Assembly (NCBI GenBank): GCA_030407005.1
Contig: JAUDYN010000005.1
Coordinates: 1,736,001-1,800,000, forward strand
DNA from: Desarmillaria ectypa
Taxonomy: Eukaryota; Basidiomycota; Agaricomycetes; Agaricales; Physalacriaceae
Direction: 5' to 3'
DNA: 64,000 nucleotides
Shown: in pieces, positions 36,173-48,094 of the stretch
Layout: every line of letters begins with the position of its first letter
Numbering within the stretch: position 1 is the stretch's first letter
Made by a program: the position numbers and the translations under genes
Notes under the pieces: model-generated
The model's database searches: none
What the model saw: the letters and a program-made list of their open reading frames with translations, nothing else
What the model was told of the DNA's origin: nothing

Positions 36173-38671
36173 ATGCTTCGGTCCTTCCTCCTCCTTCTGG
36201 GCGTTGCCTCGCCCTTTGGTGTCATCGCCAACCCACTCGCTTCCAAACGCTGGAACGATCTTGTCGAGAAGCATTCTTGGGCGGAGATTCCTCGCGGATG
36301 GGAGCACGTCCGTTCACCCGATCCAGAACATATCCTTGAAATGCGCATCGGCCTCAAGCAAAACAGGATTGATGAGCTGATCGACAATTTGTATCAAATC
36401 AGCGATCCAAAACACGATCGGTATGTGCTTCTTTGAGCTCACAGTGGCGGAAATTTTATCTGATAATTCGGGCCCGGCAGCTACGGAAAACATCTGTCAA
36501 AGGAGGAAGCTGATGTTTTGGTGGCTCCTCATCCCGACTCTGTCGAAGCGGTCGAATCTTGGCTTTATCATCACGGCCTCAAGGCTGACGATATCACCTT
36601 TCGCTCTGGAGGAGGAGAATGGATCGTCATCCCAATGACCGTTTCTCAGGCGGAGACCATGCTAGGGGCAAAATACGGATTATACCGACATTCTTACTCC
36701 TCGTCCTACGTTGTCAGGACCTTGAGTTATTCGCTACCTCGTGAACTGCATAATCACATAAATGTGATATCGCCTACGACCTATTTTGGAACGATACACA
36801 GCATGAAGGCCACGCACTTCATTCAATCTAACGGTGCTGACGAAGAAGGTTTGACTCTGTCGCCAGAAGCGGTGCCTCCAAGCAGTTGTGCCTCGCGAAT
36901 TACTCCATCCTGCTTAAAAGTGCTTTATAACAGTTGGTCTAGATTGATGGCATGCCCTAATTACCCTGGATTGACGCCACAACAGCTACAGGTTATGTCC
37001 CCCAGGCCACCGACATCAATGTACTCGGTATTGCTGGTTATTTGGACGAGTTTGCGAATCGTGCGGATTTGCAGGTACGTATTTCGGTCGGTCACCTTTG
37101 AAGTATAGTATACTTATTCCCTTCACGTTGTCTCGCCTTAGACCTTCTTCACCGCTTTCCTACCGGAGGCAGTTGGAACCTCTTTTGACACCATAACAGT
37201 TAATAATGGCGGAGACGACCAAAGCAACCCTGGTGTTGAGGTACGAGTCACCTGTTCTGCGATATAATTAATATACCCACCATTTTCCCCGAAGGCGAAT
37301 CTGGACATTCAATATACTGAGGGAATGTCATTTCCTACACCAAATATTTATTACAGGTAGACCTTCCAAATTCTTGCTGATTGCCACCTTCATGTTCCGT
37401 CCAGCACCGGGGGATCTCCCCCCTTCGATCCTGATTCCCAGACACCCACGAACACAAATGAGCCTTATCTTGATTGGCTGAACTTTGTGCTTGCCCAAGA
37501 CACAATTCCTCAGACAATCACTACATCCTACGGTGACGATGAACAGACGGTGTGTATCTGTATACATTACCGATCCATATCCAAATTTTACAGTCACTTG
37601 AGTAAAGGTCCCCAACGATTACGCAGTTAGCGTATGCAATTTATTTGCAGAACTTGGCGTTAGAGGCAGTACAGTTCTCTTTTCTAGCGGTGACTTTGGG
37701 TGCGTGCTGCAATAAGATTGATGTCCATTGACCGTCAAGTTACATATAATATCTACCTAGTGTTGGCGGTGGCGACTGTCTAACCAACGACGGTACCAAC
37801 ACTGTCTTGTTCCAGCCTGCGTTTCCGGCAAGGTGGGAGCGAATTTTTCTTCCCATTGCTCGAGATTGAATGCTTCTTTCTTTCTCAGTTGTCCATTTGG
37901 TAAGACCGACGACGACGATACCATCAGAATGGAAGTACTGATGCCATTCAGTGACTGCTGTCGGCGGTACCATTGGTATAAATCCTGAAGTTGCTGTTAA
38001 CTTCTCGGGCGGTGGATTTTCCCGATACTTCCCGACACCAGATTATCAACTCAGTGCTGTGAACAGCTTTGTGGAAGGACTAGGTAACAGGTTCTCAGGG
38101 CTTTTCAAGTCAGTCACCGAACCATTTTCGTTACCTTGGATATTAGTTCTTATGTTCGAGCAGCCCTGGTGGACGTGCATACCCTGATGTCGCAGCTCAA
38201 GGCCAGAACTTCATTGTAATCATCGGCGGCCGCGCTTTCTTAGTGGGTGGAACCAGTGCAAGCTCACCGGTATGCTAGTGCTTCCCATTTTCATCAATGT
38301 TTTAGCTCAATTTATGGCAGACTATAGCAGGTGTGATTTCGCTGCTAAACGACTTCCGTTTATCAAACGGTCAGAGCTCGCTGGGATTCATTAATCCGTT
38401 GATCTACGCCAACCCAGAGGGATTCAATGATATCGTATCTGGAACTAATCCGGGATGCGGCACTCGAGGTAGATACCCATTAAAACTCTTGTTCTCACTG
38501 TGGGTTGAAATCAATGTCTTCTCAGGTTTTTCTGCTGGGGAAGGCTGGGATCCTGTGAGTCTCGTCTACCTCTTATGCATGCATTACAATGTGCTCAATC
38601 CGCATGCCTAACAGGTGACTGGTCTTGGTACTCCGGACTTTTTGAAACTTCAAGCCATTGTTTCGGCGTGA
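36173..38671 (+). CDS. Secreted sedolisin (S53 family, tripeptidyl-peptidase type)
   Basis: A secreted acid serine-carboxyl peptidase. ATG 36173-36175 opens a signal peptide ([19 protein letters not shown]). The pro-domain follows ([37 protein letters not shown]). The catalytic domain starts after the [13 protein letters not shown] region and carries [13 protein letters not shown] (the family's Glu and Asp), [32 protein letters not shown] and [19 protein letters not shown] (catalytic Ser), plus the calcium-site end [20 protein letters not shown] and GWDPVTGLGTP. It ends IVSA at TGA 38669-38671. At least ten short introns; all joins checked keep frame. It would digest proteins outside the cell at low pH. 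Lineages of S53 expand in wood and litter fungi. Confidence 0.92.
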
Positions 38672-41378
38672 GGTAGACTTGGTATAAATATGGAAAGAAC
38701 GTATCTTCGCCGCCTTATGGGTCCCCTGTACAGTGAGAAAGACATGCTCCGTAAAACCCGGCTGTCAAACGGGTCAAGAGACGAAGTCTGTATCTTGACC
38801 GCGACAATGTGCAAGATCAAGATATCCTCCCCTGAATGCCGTTGTGCCCAATAGTATCATCTGGAGAAGACCGAAGCCAACCGGGCTGCGTTGTACCTAA
38901 CTATTGCCCGTTCCGAGGACCGGGACAAGCTCAGATAACATGCACCGGCTGTACAATATATTAACCGTTTTGCCGCGATAGTGCCAGCGGAGAAGATGTG
39001 GGTCACTTGAAAATGGAACTGTCAGCTTATGAGCAGCAAACGCAGGTTCTCATTGGAGTAGCATATGGCCAGTGGGGATTCGTTAGCCCTTGACTTGCGT
39101 TAAGGCACTAAGCTGAATTGAAAGCATTGTCGTATTGCTGGATGATGCCGAGAAAATGGCTGACCTCCCCATGGACCGCAGGCGTGTGAACAGATGGGAG
39201 AATCCAAGGTACCAGCCAGCCACTTGATGTTTTGGCAGTAATATATGGCAAGCTCCAAAGTTGAGTTCCAACTTCTGACAAAGTAAGCTCATGTCTCTAG
39301 TTAAGTTCATATTGCAAAGTTCAATGTTAAACAGAGCCTTTCTTTATTGAAGAACGGTGCAACATTCCTGGTGATGACATGAGACTCTATCATGAGCTTG
39401 GCAAGTTTGCAGGTGCCTATAGACACCATCAAATCAGCAAGGATCACTGGTCACTGTAGAGCTGATTCACAGTGAAGAGGAAGTAATGGCGATATCTCAG
39501 TGTCAGGAAGCCATATTATGGCTCATCCTACCCAGACATCTGAGAGTGTCATGGTCGAAGCCCCCAACAGTGCTGTGCTATTGGCTAGGAGACAGATGAG
39601 TGAGATGATGCATAGAGATGCTCTCGAGATGATATCAGGCTGCACAGACAACTGTAGGTAGTAGATACACATCACACTATGTTCAAGTTAAAAACTGGTT
39701 TGATTGGACTTTCGAGTCGCCAGTAGCTGCTTAGATGAGAGATAGGTGCCTGAGTAAGATAAGGGCAAAATTGTAATAGCAGTGTCCTGAAAATAATACT
39801 GAGTAAGCCTAATAGAAATAACATGGATCGCAATGTTCAATGCATAGACCAGACCTCTTCCAACAGTCTTCCAGCAAGTAACTGATGCTCCTATCATGTC
39901 TGTGTAGTTGTCATACCTTGAGCATAAGAAACTGTTGGGATTTGCAACTTCAAGCATGTGCCAGAAGATTCCCGAACCTTCGGTACCATCAATTTGGCAC
40001 GATACTAGGATATAATTAGGTACTTTAGTAGAACATTCTAGATACATTCTGTAGTATTTAAGGAGCTCGTCTTGAGCTCTAGTAGCCAACAATTTAGTAT
40101 TTTCTACTCAGCAAGCCTCCCACTGCAATAGTTACAACAGAAACCCATGTGTGAGAATGCACATATAGCTTACATGTCCTAGCAAGTCACCTTATGTGAC
40201 TTTGTATGAGTGATAAGGTAATAGATAGGTGATTAGATGAAGTGTCAAGATAAGATCTCTTGGGCAGTCTTTGTTGTTTGGAATGTCAATTTTCTTGTTC
40301 ACATGTCCTCAGTTTGCTCTCAGTGTATCATTCATATGTGGAGTAGTTTGGCTTTTGTTTTTTATAGGCATAGATAGTATGTCTATGTGTATTTTACTGC
40401 CTGCATTATCCTCTATACCCTCTACCCATCTCAAATTTACTCATGAAAAAATTAGGTCTGATGGTATTTTCAGATCAAGGAGTGGTGTGCTGACCATTAG
40501 GGGATATCAGGATTGAAGTATGCTCAGCCACAGTGGCATCAGCGCTGCCGTGAAGCCATTGCATGCAATCACCACAAATTACCTAAGCTGACCCAGAGTA
40601 TAGCCCCTGTCCACTGCTCAACTTTCAAGACAATTACAGGCAGAGGGGAATATGATGATGAAGAGATATATTGATGGGAAGTGAAGACATTTGTGTAAGT
40701 GTTGATATAAGGGGAGACCCTCTCATTCTTTGGGAAGCAATTAGGTGGTGCCGGGATGCCGGCCTCCAAGTTCCCAGCTTCTACTTTTAACTGCGCATTT
40801 TCTCACCATTTTTCCTGACAACGTAGTCATCAATTGTTGAATAAAGCTAAATTGCAGTCACGTTCTTGAGGTGACCTTGCATAATTAATGTTTATATGAT
40901 ATCTAACTTGGATCTGATGCTGTCTTGTAGGGTATTCGCAGGACTCAGAATCATATTTCAGTGGCTAGAATGCTGATAAATCCGTCGTTTCAGCGCAATA
41001 TGCATCGTCATAACCACCTTTGCAAGCTAAAACCTTGATATACCACCACCGGCCTTGGGAGGTGTTACCGTGCTTGCATCATGGCAGCCGCATCAGGTGA
41101 CATCACTTCAGTCGCTATCCAATAACATCGCTGCTATGATCCTTAGCAACTTGCCAACAGAACGGTTACAGAATTCATATATGACGACGGCCCTTCCGTA
41201 TAGAGAGCATGATCACGACGCTTTGGTCGCAGCTTTTTGAGCTCATATCTTTCCCACATTTTCTACGCTCAACTCTTACTTGACGGCAGCTGGGTTCATT
41301 CATTTTCCGGAATCACTTTTTCTTCGGGCTCCTTTCAGCTGGTCTATGAAATGCTTAGCGTCCTTATTTATTGACTAG
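38672..41378. other. Gene-free stretch, partly CpG-poor relic DNA
   Basis: About 2.7 kb without a recognised gene. From about 39300 to 40540 CpG is scarce (none seen from about 40090 to 40540), and TpG/CpA are plentiful, as in old methylated repeats. A 134-codon minus-strand frame (39688-40092) and a 75-codon one (39083-39310, with GWYLGFSHLFTRLRSMG) resemble eroded mobile-element coding, but I could not assign a family. Short open stretches near 41080-41360 might be 5' exons of the membrane protein to the right. Confidence 0.45.
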
Positions 41379-43656
41379 ATGGGATTGCCGTGCCTCTCAT
41401 CAGCCTCGATACTGCGCTGTGAATCGCTTACTAGGATTCAATACGTGGTTCTCGTAATCCCTTCGGCCGTAGAAATTATTTTTTCCACCTCATTGATTTT
41501 CACCAACCGCGGCGCAGGTCGGTGAGTATCGGTGTTCATGTCCTTTTGTGAATAGCGATATAAATGATTTTAGGCGACATCTGCTGCTTACTGTCGAAGG
41601 GTGGTCATATTTGACTTTGACAATCCTCGATTTGATTTCTCACATACTACCTGCTGCGCGGGATAACCTAAGGACGTTTGAAGTCATGGATATTATCGTG
41701 GGTGCGTTGGAATGATCCTCTCAGTCGCTACGAGTGGCACTGAAACTTTTTTTTCCAGCTGCTGCATCTTCACTTCCGATATTATTCTACACTGCGTTTC
41801 TCTTTTTCTTTACTCGGGCCGAGCTCCTTGAAATCCTCCCGAGCCGTTTCCGAACAATTGCACAGCCAATGCTATTATTCTTCATTCCCGCCATAATCAC
41901 GTTTAATGAACTGGCGTCCCTGTTCGGTATAGCACATCGCAGTCAGTATACTTTGATTTCTGTCCAGGGTTCTCCGTTGACCTCCCTGTTCCAGCAAACG
42001 ACACTGGCAGCATTTTTATTGGCTTTAAGACCGACCGTGATCATGATCTGTGGACATTCTTCACCAGCATAACGCTTTCACTTTTTACGGTATACCAAGT
42101 CATCAACTTTTGTCTTGCGTTTTTTCGTCTCACCAACGCTTTACGCGGGCAAAGAAATTTGGAAGCCTCGTCCTCGGATCAGGCTTATTTGTTTAGGGGA
42201 ATTGGCTGGATTTGTGGAGGCCTGAAGCTCGGTGCTATTGAAACAGTCGTGGGATTTTCACACGCAAGCTTTTCTGGCACTTTGATTCGCCGAGTGCTGA
42301 GATTGTTGGCGAGAGCCTGTTTATGTATTGGTGTTGTAAAAGGGTGAGCATCCGCGATATTCAAGATACTAAATCCCTCTGACTGTCTCTAGATTGGATA
42401 GTGTCGAGAACTTTGCACAGTTACAAGCTGCATACAGACATCCAGGAAACAGGAAGGAGAAATATGGCGACTCTCATTTCAGGCCTCTTATCTCCGGTCC
42501 TCAATTGAGTACCTTTCGTCAACTATCCCCATCTGCGACAGAATTTCATACAACTCCCCGGGCCCTAGGGAGAAGTATAGCGCCACGAGCTACGACGGAA
42601 CCTGCAGCACAGCGTGTCACCATTCACTTTGCCCAAGGTGCGCCAATGTTGCACATGCGGCGCTTTTCTTCCCTGGATATTCCCAGTTCAGACACGCTTG
42701 TCACTTCCCAGCCCGGTGTAGATGGATCTTCCGCGGGGGACAACTCCACGCCTTCATCCAACAATTCAGTGGAGAACCGCTTCTCCAGCACGGGTCCCCG
42801 AGGATTGATTCCTGATGCTATTCTTCACGGAACACGGAGTGCAGCATCGGAGTCAAGTGGAGATTCATTGCATGCAGTTCATGAGTTGACATCCCAATCT
42901 CCGGCGTTACCTCCACCGGCTGCCGTCGAACGAAATTCTTTGACGCCAGTCTCAAGAAGAAAGTCCGAGAGAAAAGTCAGTGGTCTCGTTCCTTGGCTAG
43001 AGGTGAAGGAAGAATTTTCAACAGGACGAAGGACGCCTATCCCTTCTCCGCTGCGTTCACGAAGCACGAGAAATTACTCCATTCCACTTTCGCTTCAAAC
43101 TACAGACTGGGATAGATATACCATCACCAGTACTCCAGGTATAACCATAAGATCAGAATCCTCTACTCAACAAACAACTCCACCCACGGATGTCCCCTCT
43201 ATCTATGAGCCTGACAAAGGGATGATTCAGGATGAGGTACACAGAAGATCATCACCTCATTCTCGGAATGTCCCTAGTCAGTGGCTCGAGTCGTCGACAA
43301 GTGGGATAATTCGACGGCCAAGTGCAGCGTCTTTCATCGCGTCACCCGCAGCGACCCCGCCTCATATGCGGCGAGACAGCGACGTTTCCAAGACGCCGAG
43401 TCTATATGCCGTGCCGAGTAGTACCACTGAAGATCCTTTCGTCGGTCAGATGAACAAGAAGCGACCCTCGTCGTCCTTGGTAAGGATCAAGAGTGTTGGG
43501 AAGGTAACGAGGAGATACACCCCGACGCCAGTTTGGGGTGAAACAAGAAGCAGTATTTATATCGAGCCAATCATGATTCCCCCCAAGGCAGCTGGGATTT
43601 CTAATGTACAGATTATTCAAGAGGAGAGGGACTTTGCCAGTAGCAGCGGTGTATAA
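41379..43656 (+). CDS. Multi-pass membrane protein with Ser/Thr-rich tail, unidentified
   Basis: A membrane protein of unknown function. Exons give about six or seven hydrophobic segments: YVVLVIPSAVEIIFSTSLIF (41430), YLTLTILDLISHIL (41615), LPILFYTAFLFFFT (41770), QPMLLFFIPAIITFNELASL (41865), FFTSITLSLFTVYQVINFCL (42060) and GIGWICGGLKLGAIETVVGF (42200), then LARACLCIGVVKG. After the last intron a long hydrophilic, Ser/Thr/Pro/Arg-rich tail runs to the stop at 43656 (LDSVENFAQLQAAYRHPGNR onward). An intron near 41927-41971 is needed to enter the frame of VDLPVPANDTGSIF. ATG 41379 is the nearest Met that gives an unbroken first exon, but upstream exons are possible. Layout resembles conserved basidiomycete membrane proteins without known role. 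Confidence 0.65.
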
Positions 43657-43904
43657 TTCCAAAGCACCATTTTGAGGAACATTTTGGTGCTAGACCTCGA
43701 TATATATGTCTATTCGTCTTTTGAAAATAATGCAAGCCTTTGTATTCCGCCAACAGCGGAGGTCGCAAAAAATGGGACTGATCGGAGCGCCGAACGGAAG
43801 CGCCGTCGGCTTTACCTTTGGCTCATCATGATGATTCTGACCCACATTTATGTTCAACTTTATTTTTTTACAATACCCGGCGTCGTGGTTGTTACGACTT
43901 TCCA

Positions 43905-45449
43905 ATGGCCACCGTGATGACTGCGTCTCCGCCAGATACTCTCCACGATGAGCCAGCGATGGATCCAGAATTAAAGTTACCCCAGCTGCCGTCTCTTGTT
44001 ATCATTATTGCTTCAAACGTTTTATTACAGGTTCGTTCTCCGTGCTTGTGTAAAATCACACTAACACGCTTTAGATCTCTTTCTTCATCATCGTGTCGTC
44101 ATCCAACGACTATGCAATTCACCTGGGAGGAAATTCTACGTTCTCTGGTGTGGTCATCGGTATACCTACCGTCTTCTCTGCAATTGCTTTAGTGCCTTTG
44201 TTGAAGTACGATGGAGGTACCTTAGCAAATCATTGTATCTATACTACATATTCTCACAATCTTCTCAGGAGGGTACATGCTGCCGCTTCACGTTAGCTGT
44301 GGAGCATCCATCGTCGGGCTCCTCTTGTATGCCCTGGCATACCCAGTGGACTACCTCTATCTCATCCTTCTTGGGCGCATCATGAATGGGATAGGCTTCT
44401 CCATGTGGATGTACTGCAAACGCTATTGCTCAGACCCACGCATCGTCGGGGTCCGCCGTCGGACAACCCTAGCCAGCTGGCTCGTCATGGGACAAGGAGT
44501 GGGGATGACCCTCGGTCCGTTCCTCGGTGGACTACTGTACAAGGAGGTTGGTTTTGAAAGCAGATGGTTCAATGGGTTCACGAGTCCTGCATGGATAATG
44601 GTCGGTATTTGGGTGGTATTCTGGGGAGCGGTGCAGAGGTGGTACAAGGATCCCATTGACGAGCAACCCAGGGCCGGAAACAGTCCGGTAGAGCAGGCCG
44701 TGGACGGTATTCCGATGACTGTGATGTCTTTAACTGAAAAGACGCCTTCAGAGGCAATGTCACATCCTTCATTGGCTTCCCGTCACCATTCCGTCCCCGA
44801 CTCCGAGTCACCCGTTCCGTCAAACCCCCCTGCAGCTCACCGACGGCTTTCCCCGTCCCAATGGGCCGTCTCCGTGTGCATGTGCTGGTTCGCCATGACC
44901 TGTTTCTTCATACTTGGAGCCTGGGAAGCCAATATACCGGTGTTTGGTTCGTCATCAGTCTCGAACTTGCACTGGACGCCGTTTTCCTCTGGAAATTATA
45001 TTGCCCTTGGTGGTCTGACGACATTCCCCTTCCTTCTGCTCAATGTCATATATGCTCGCCGTTATCAAGACCGAACTACTCTAGCGCTCGGTTCTTGCCT
45101 TGGGATGGTCTCGCTTATAGTCTTCATTGCATTGTTGGAGGCAAATGACGATCGTGTTCATGCTGCTGTTGTGGTGGTGTGTTGGTGGGCGGTTGCTCTT
45201 GGGTTCAATTTGGCAAGCACGGTCACGTTGAGCCTGTTGAGCAAACAGACGCCAGGAGATTGGAATAATTGGACGTCTTTGGCGATTCAGTACAGTAATT
45301 ACATGGGAAGGGTTACAGGTGCTATTTGGGGGGGAAGTGGGGTCGTTGTCGGAATGGCAAACTATGTCGGATTGGAGATTGCACTGGTTGGTATCGGTGG
45401 TGTGCTGTTCACATCGTTTTGGAAGGATCTCAAAGCGAAAGTCGGTTGA
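43905..45449 (+). CDS. Major facilitator superfamily transporter
   Basis: An MFS secondary transporter in three exons (introns near 44031-44074 and 44217-44269). ATG 43905 opens a short hydrophilic leader, then TM1 (LPSLVIIIASNVLLQISFFI), NDYAIHLGGNSTFSGVVIG, TM2-3, and the loop-rich GRIMNGIGFSMWMYCKRYCS, near GVRRRTTLASWLVMGQGVGM, the usual MFS loop 4-5 region. A long cytosolic loop rich in Ser/Pro (44660-44850) divides the two halves. The second half reads WAVSVCMCWFAMTCFFILGA, GLTTFPFLLLNVIYARRYQD and VVVCWWAVALGFNLASTVTL, and ends KDLKAKVG at 45449. The substrate cannot be told; it is not a sugar porter by motif. Convergent with the DUF2263 gene, 52 bp between ends. Confidence 0.82.
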
Positions 45450-45501
45450 TATTTGTTCGCATGCGTGTACGAGCATAACGAATCTAGCTAGAATACCATA
45501 G

Positions 45502-46372
45502 TTATACTACCACATCCAAGAATACCTCCTTGAATATATCATAATTCCCTCGTCCCTTGCTATAGACCGCAAATGTCACTTTCTTGTACCACCCTTTGAA
45601 TTCGTCATCTAAAAGGATTTTCTTCATCTCGTTCGCCACAAGAACCGGCGGGCAGTTGTACGCTCCACAGCCCATGGCACCTTAAACAACAGCCATGAGA
45701 ATCTGACGGAAAATACAAGTACAAAAACTCGCCAAGTACCATGTATTCCTTCCCATTAGACGCCGCCATCCTATACACCAGTCGAATCTTGCCTCTCAGA
45801 TCTTCTAGCACGCTAGAGTCTGCAAAGCGCTGCCCGTCTTCCGTGAGCTGAGGGTCACGTGGCGCCGCTACCGTCAATACCGCCACTACTATACGTTTCT
45901 CTGACTCGCGAAGGAATTCAACGAGCTCATGGTCAAGGTCATCCCTGTGGATAACAACACCCGGAGAGTATACGCCAGCCACAGCACCTGGACCGGTGTT
46001 TGGCCAGGGATAGCAAGATTCGCGCAGAGTGTGATAGAGCGTAGATGAATAGCAAAGTGCCTCTTCCTGAGTCCGGCTAAGGGACATCGCCCATCCTCCT
46101 GCGCGACATTCATCGCTCGCCAAGTTCAAAACAGCTATCTTTCCTTTTGCATCATCACCAAAATTTCGAGCGGCGGCATACGAGTCAGAGTTCACGACGT
46201 CTACTTTGCTCAGAGGATGTCCAGGACACGAGTAGGTGTCGAGTGGGGGTAGCTGCTGAGAAATGAAGGACGATTGAGCTGTCGCACCGTCCTGCTCGTG
46301 CTCTTGAATGAGCGCAGGGGAGCGAGCAATGGTATCGAGAGCTACTGCCTTGCGGAGGGCGAATTCCGACAT
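45502..46372 (-). CDS. DUF2263 (microbial PARG-like) macrodomain-related protein
   Basis: Reads as the DUF2263/TIGR02452 family, whose structure-known members are bacterial-type poly(ADP-ribose) glycohydrolases with a GGG-X(6-8)-QEE signature. Exon 1 (ATG 46370-46372) gives MSEFALRKAVALDTIARSPA, VDVVNSDSYAAARNFG, IAVLNLASDECRAGGWAMSL, then SRTQEEALCYSSTLYHTL and PWPNTGPGAVAGVYSPGVVI. After an intron (about 45682-45735) exon 2 gives GAMGCGAYNCPP and ends FLDVVV at TAA 45502-45504. The QEE glutamates are present; the Gly triplet is reduced to A-G-G-W, so catalysis is uncertain. The gene starts 45 bp from the Vps26 start on the other strand. Confidence 0.8.
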
Positions 46373-46417
46373 GCTTTACACAGCCACAAACATCGTCACT
46401 CAACTGGATTCGCCGGC

Positions 46418-47691
46418 ATGGCTGCATTCTTCTTCGCCTCACCGATCGACGTGGACATCAAGCTTAGCGATGAGGAGGCAAGGAAATCTGTCGAGTTACG
46501 AGGAGAGAAAGAAAAAGTAACGTCCTGTCCAGTTTATTATGACGGCGACTCTGTCGGTGGTCAGGTGAGTGGCTGTTTTTCTCGACGTTTTGAACGGGCT
46601 TCTCATGACTGTCCTTTCCAGGTCATCATTCGTGTTCGTGACGGCAAGAAAGTAACCCACGAGGGCATAAAAGTCGAATTCGTGGGCAATATTGGTCATT
46701 AGGAGCTGCGAACGACGCGTCCATGTGTGCTAATACTTATCCGTGTAGAGCTGTTCTACGACCGAGGTAACCACCATGAGTTCCTGTCGCTATCACAGGA
46801 GCTCGCAGCGCCCGGAGAATTGAGGCAATCACAAACATTTGACTTCAATTTCAAGAACGTCGAGAAACAGTACGAAAGTTATCGGGGCATAAACGTGAAG
46901 CTTCGGTACGGTCCTGCTGTCTTGCTACACTCAGTATATTAATCATTATTTAGTTACTTTATACGGGTGACTATATCGCGAAGAATAGCGGACGTGAAAC
47001 AGGAAAAGGAAGTATGGGTCCACTCTTTCAGGATGCCGCCGGATAGCAATAATTCCATACGGATGGAAGTCGGCATAGAGGACTGCCTGCACATTGAATT
47101 TGAGTACAACAAATCCAAGTACGTCCTTTCTTTTCCTTTTCCTGGCCTCTCAATCAAACTTGCATGGCGCAGGTACCATTTGAAAGACGCCATCGTCGGG
47201 AAGATATACTTTCTTCTCGTTCGCGTAAAGATCAAACATATGGAACTTTCAATCATTCGGAGGGAGACAACTGGAACACCACCGAACCAATACAATGAGA
47301 GTGAAACGATAACCAAGTTTGAGATTATGGATGGTGCCCCAGTAAGAGGTGCGTGTGGTCATCCTCAGGTGGAGTAGCTTTTCAAATGGCAATGTCAGGG
47401 GAAATTATTCCTATACGACTATTCTTGGGCGGATTCGATATCACACCCACATTCCGTGATGTGAATAAGAGATTCAGTACGCGATATTACCTCAATCTTG
47501 TCCTTGTCGATGAGGAAAACCGGCGTTATTTCAAGCAGCAGGTATCGCCCTTCAAATGCGTCATGTCAGAATCTCGAAGCTGATTGCGTGTTCCCCTCTG
47601 TAGGAAATAACGATCTTCAGGATACCTGAGGTTGGTGATATAAATTTATTAATGGACTTCAAGCTGATGTTTGTTTTGTCAACAGAATTAG
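46418..47691 (+). CDS. vps26: Retromer subunit Vps26
   Basis: The arrestin-fold subunit of retromer, which recycles cargo from endosomes to the Golgi or plasma membrane with Vps35 and Vps29. ATG 46418-46420 opens [20 protein letters not shown]. Family blocks follow: [133 protein letters not shown], then [40 protein letters not shown] and EITIFRIPE. Seven or so introns. The last intron (47631-47685) gives a stop TAG at 47689-47691; if it is retained, the frame stays open to 47921. Highly conserved, no damage seen. Confidence 0.93.
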
Positions 47692-48094
47692 TCGTCGTGC
47701 CTTTCTCTTGCTTTATGTACATTACTGTTATAAATTTTGACTATGAAATCTTGTGGACTTGTGGATTTTTTTTTTTTTTTGCCTCAAAAGTCAATTATGA
47801 GCTACATGGTATGGTATCTTTCTGTGATACAAGTTCTTTTTGTAACGGGATACCGAACTTGATGACGGTTCCATTGCTACAACTTTACGCCCAGGTGTGC
47901 GCACGAAGGTTTGTGCAATGAAGCACAGTAGGGCGTAACAGCAATTAATGTGACCATGCGGGGCTTTTGACACATCGAGATGTCGCGTATGACTGGAATG
48001 GCAGGTTGGTTGAGAACCACGAGAGGAGGTGCTGAATGAAAAAGATAACCATATAGATATAGTCAAACAAAAATTTGCCAATACCTGCTGAAGA
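47692..48094. other. Spacer between convergent genes with a poly-T run
   Basis: About 400 bp between the ends of Vps26 and the GGM protein. It holds a 15-base T run at 47766-47780 and no gene of its own. Confidence 0.5.
47766..47780 (+). repeat. Homopolymer T(15)
   Basis: Fifteen consecutive T bases. A likely length-variable site, just downstream of Vps26. Confidence 0.9.

Noticed and set aside
47652..47921. Separate small ORF after vps26
   Set aside because: It is the read-through of the last vps26 intron, not an independent gene.
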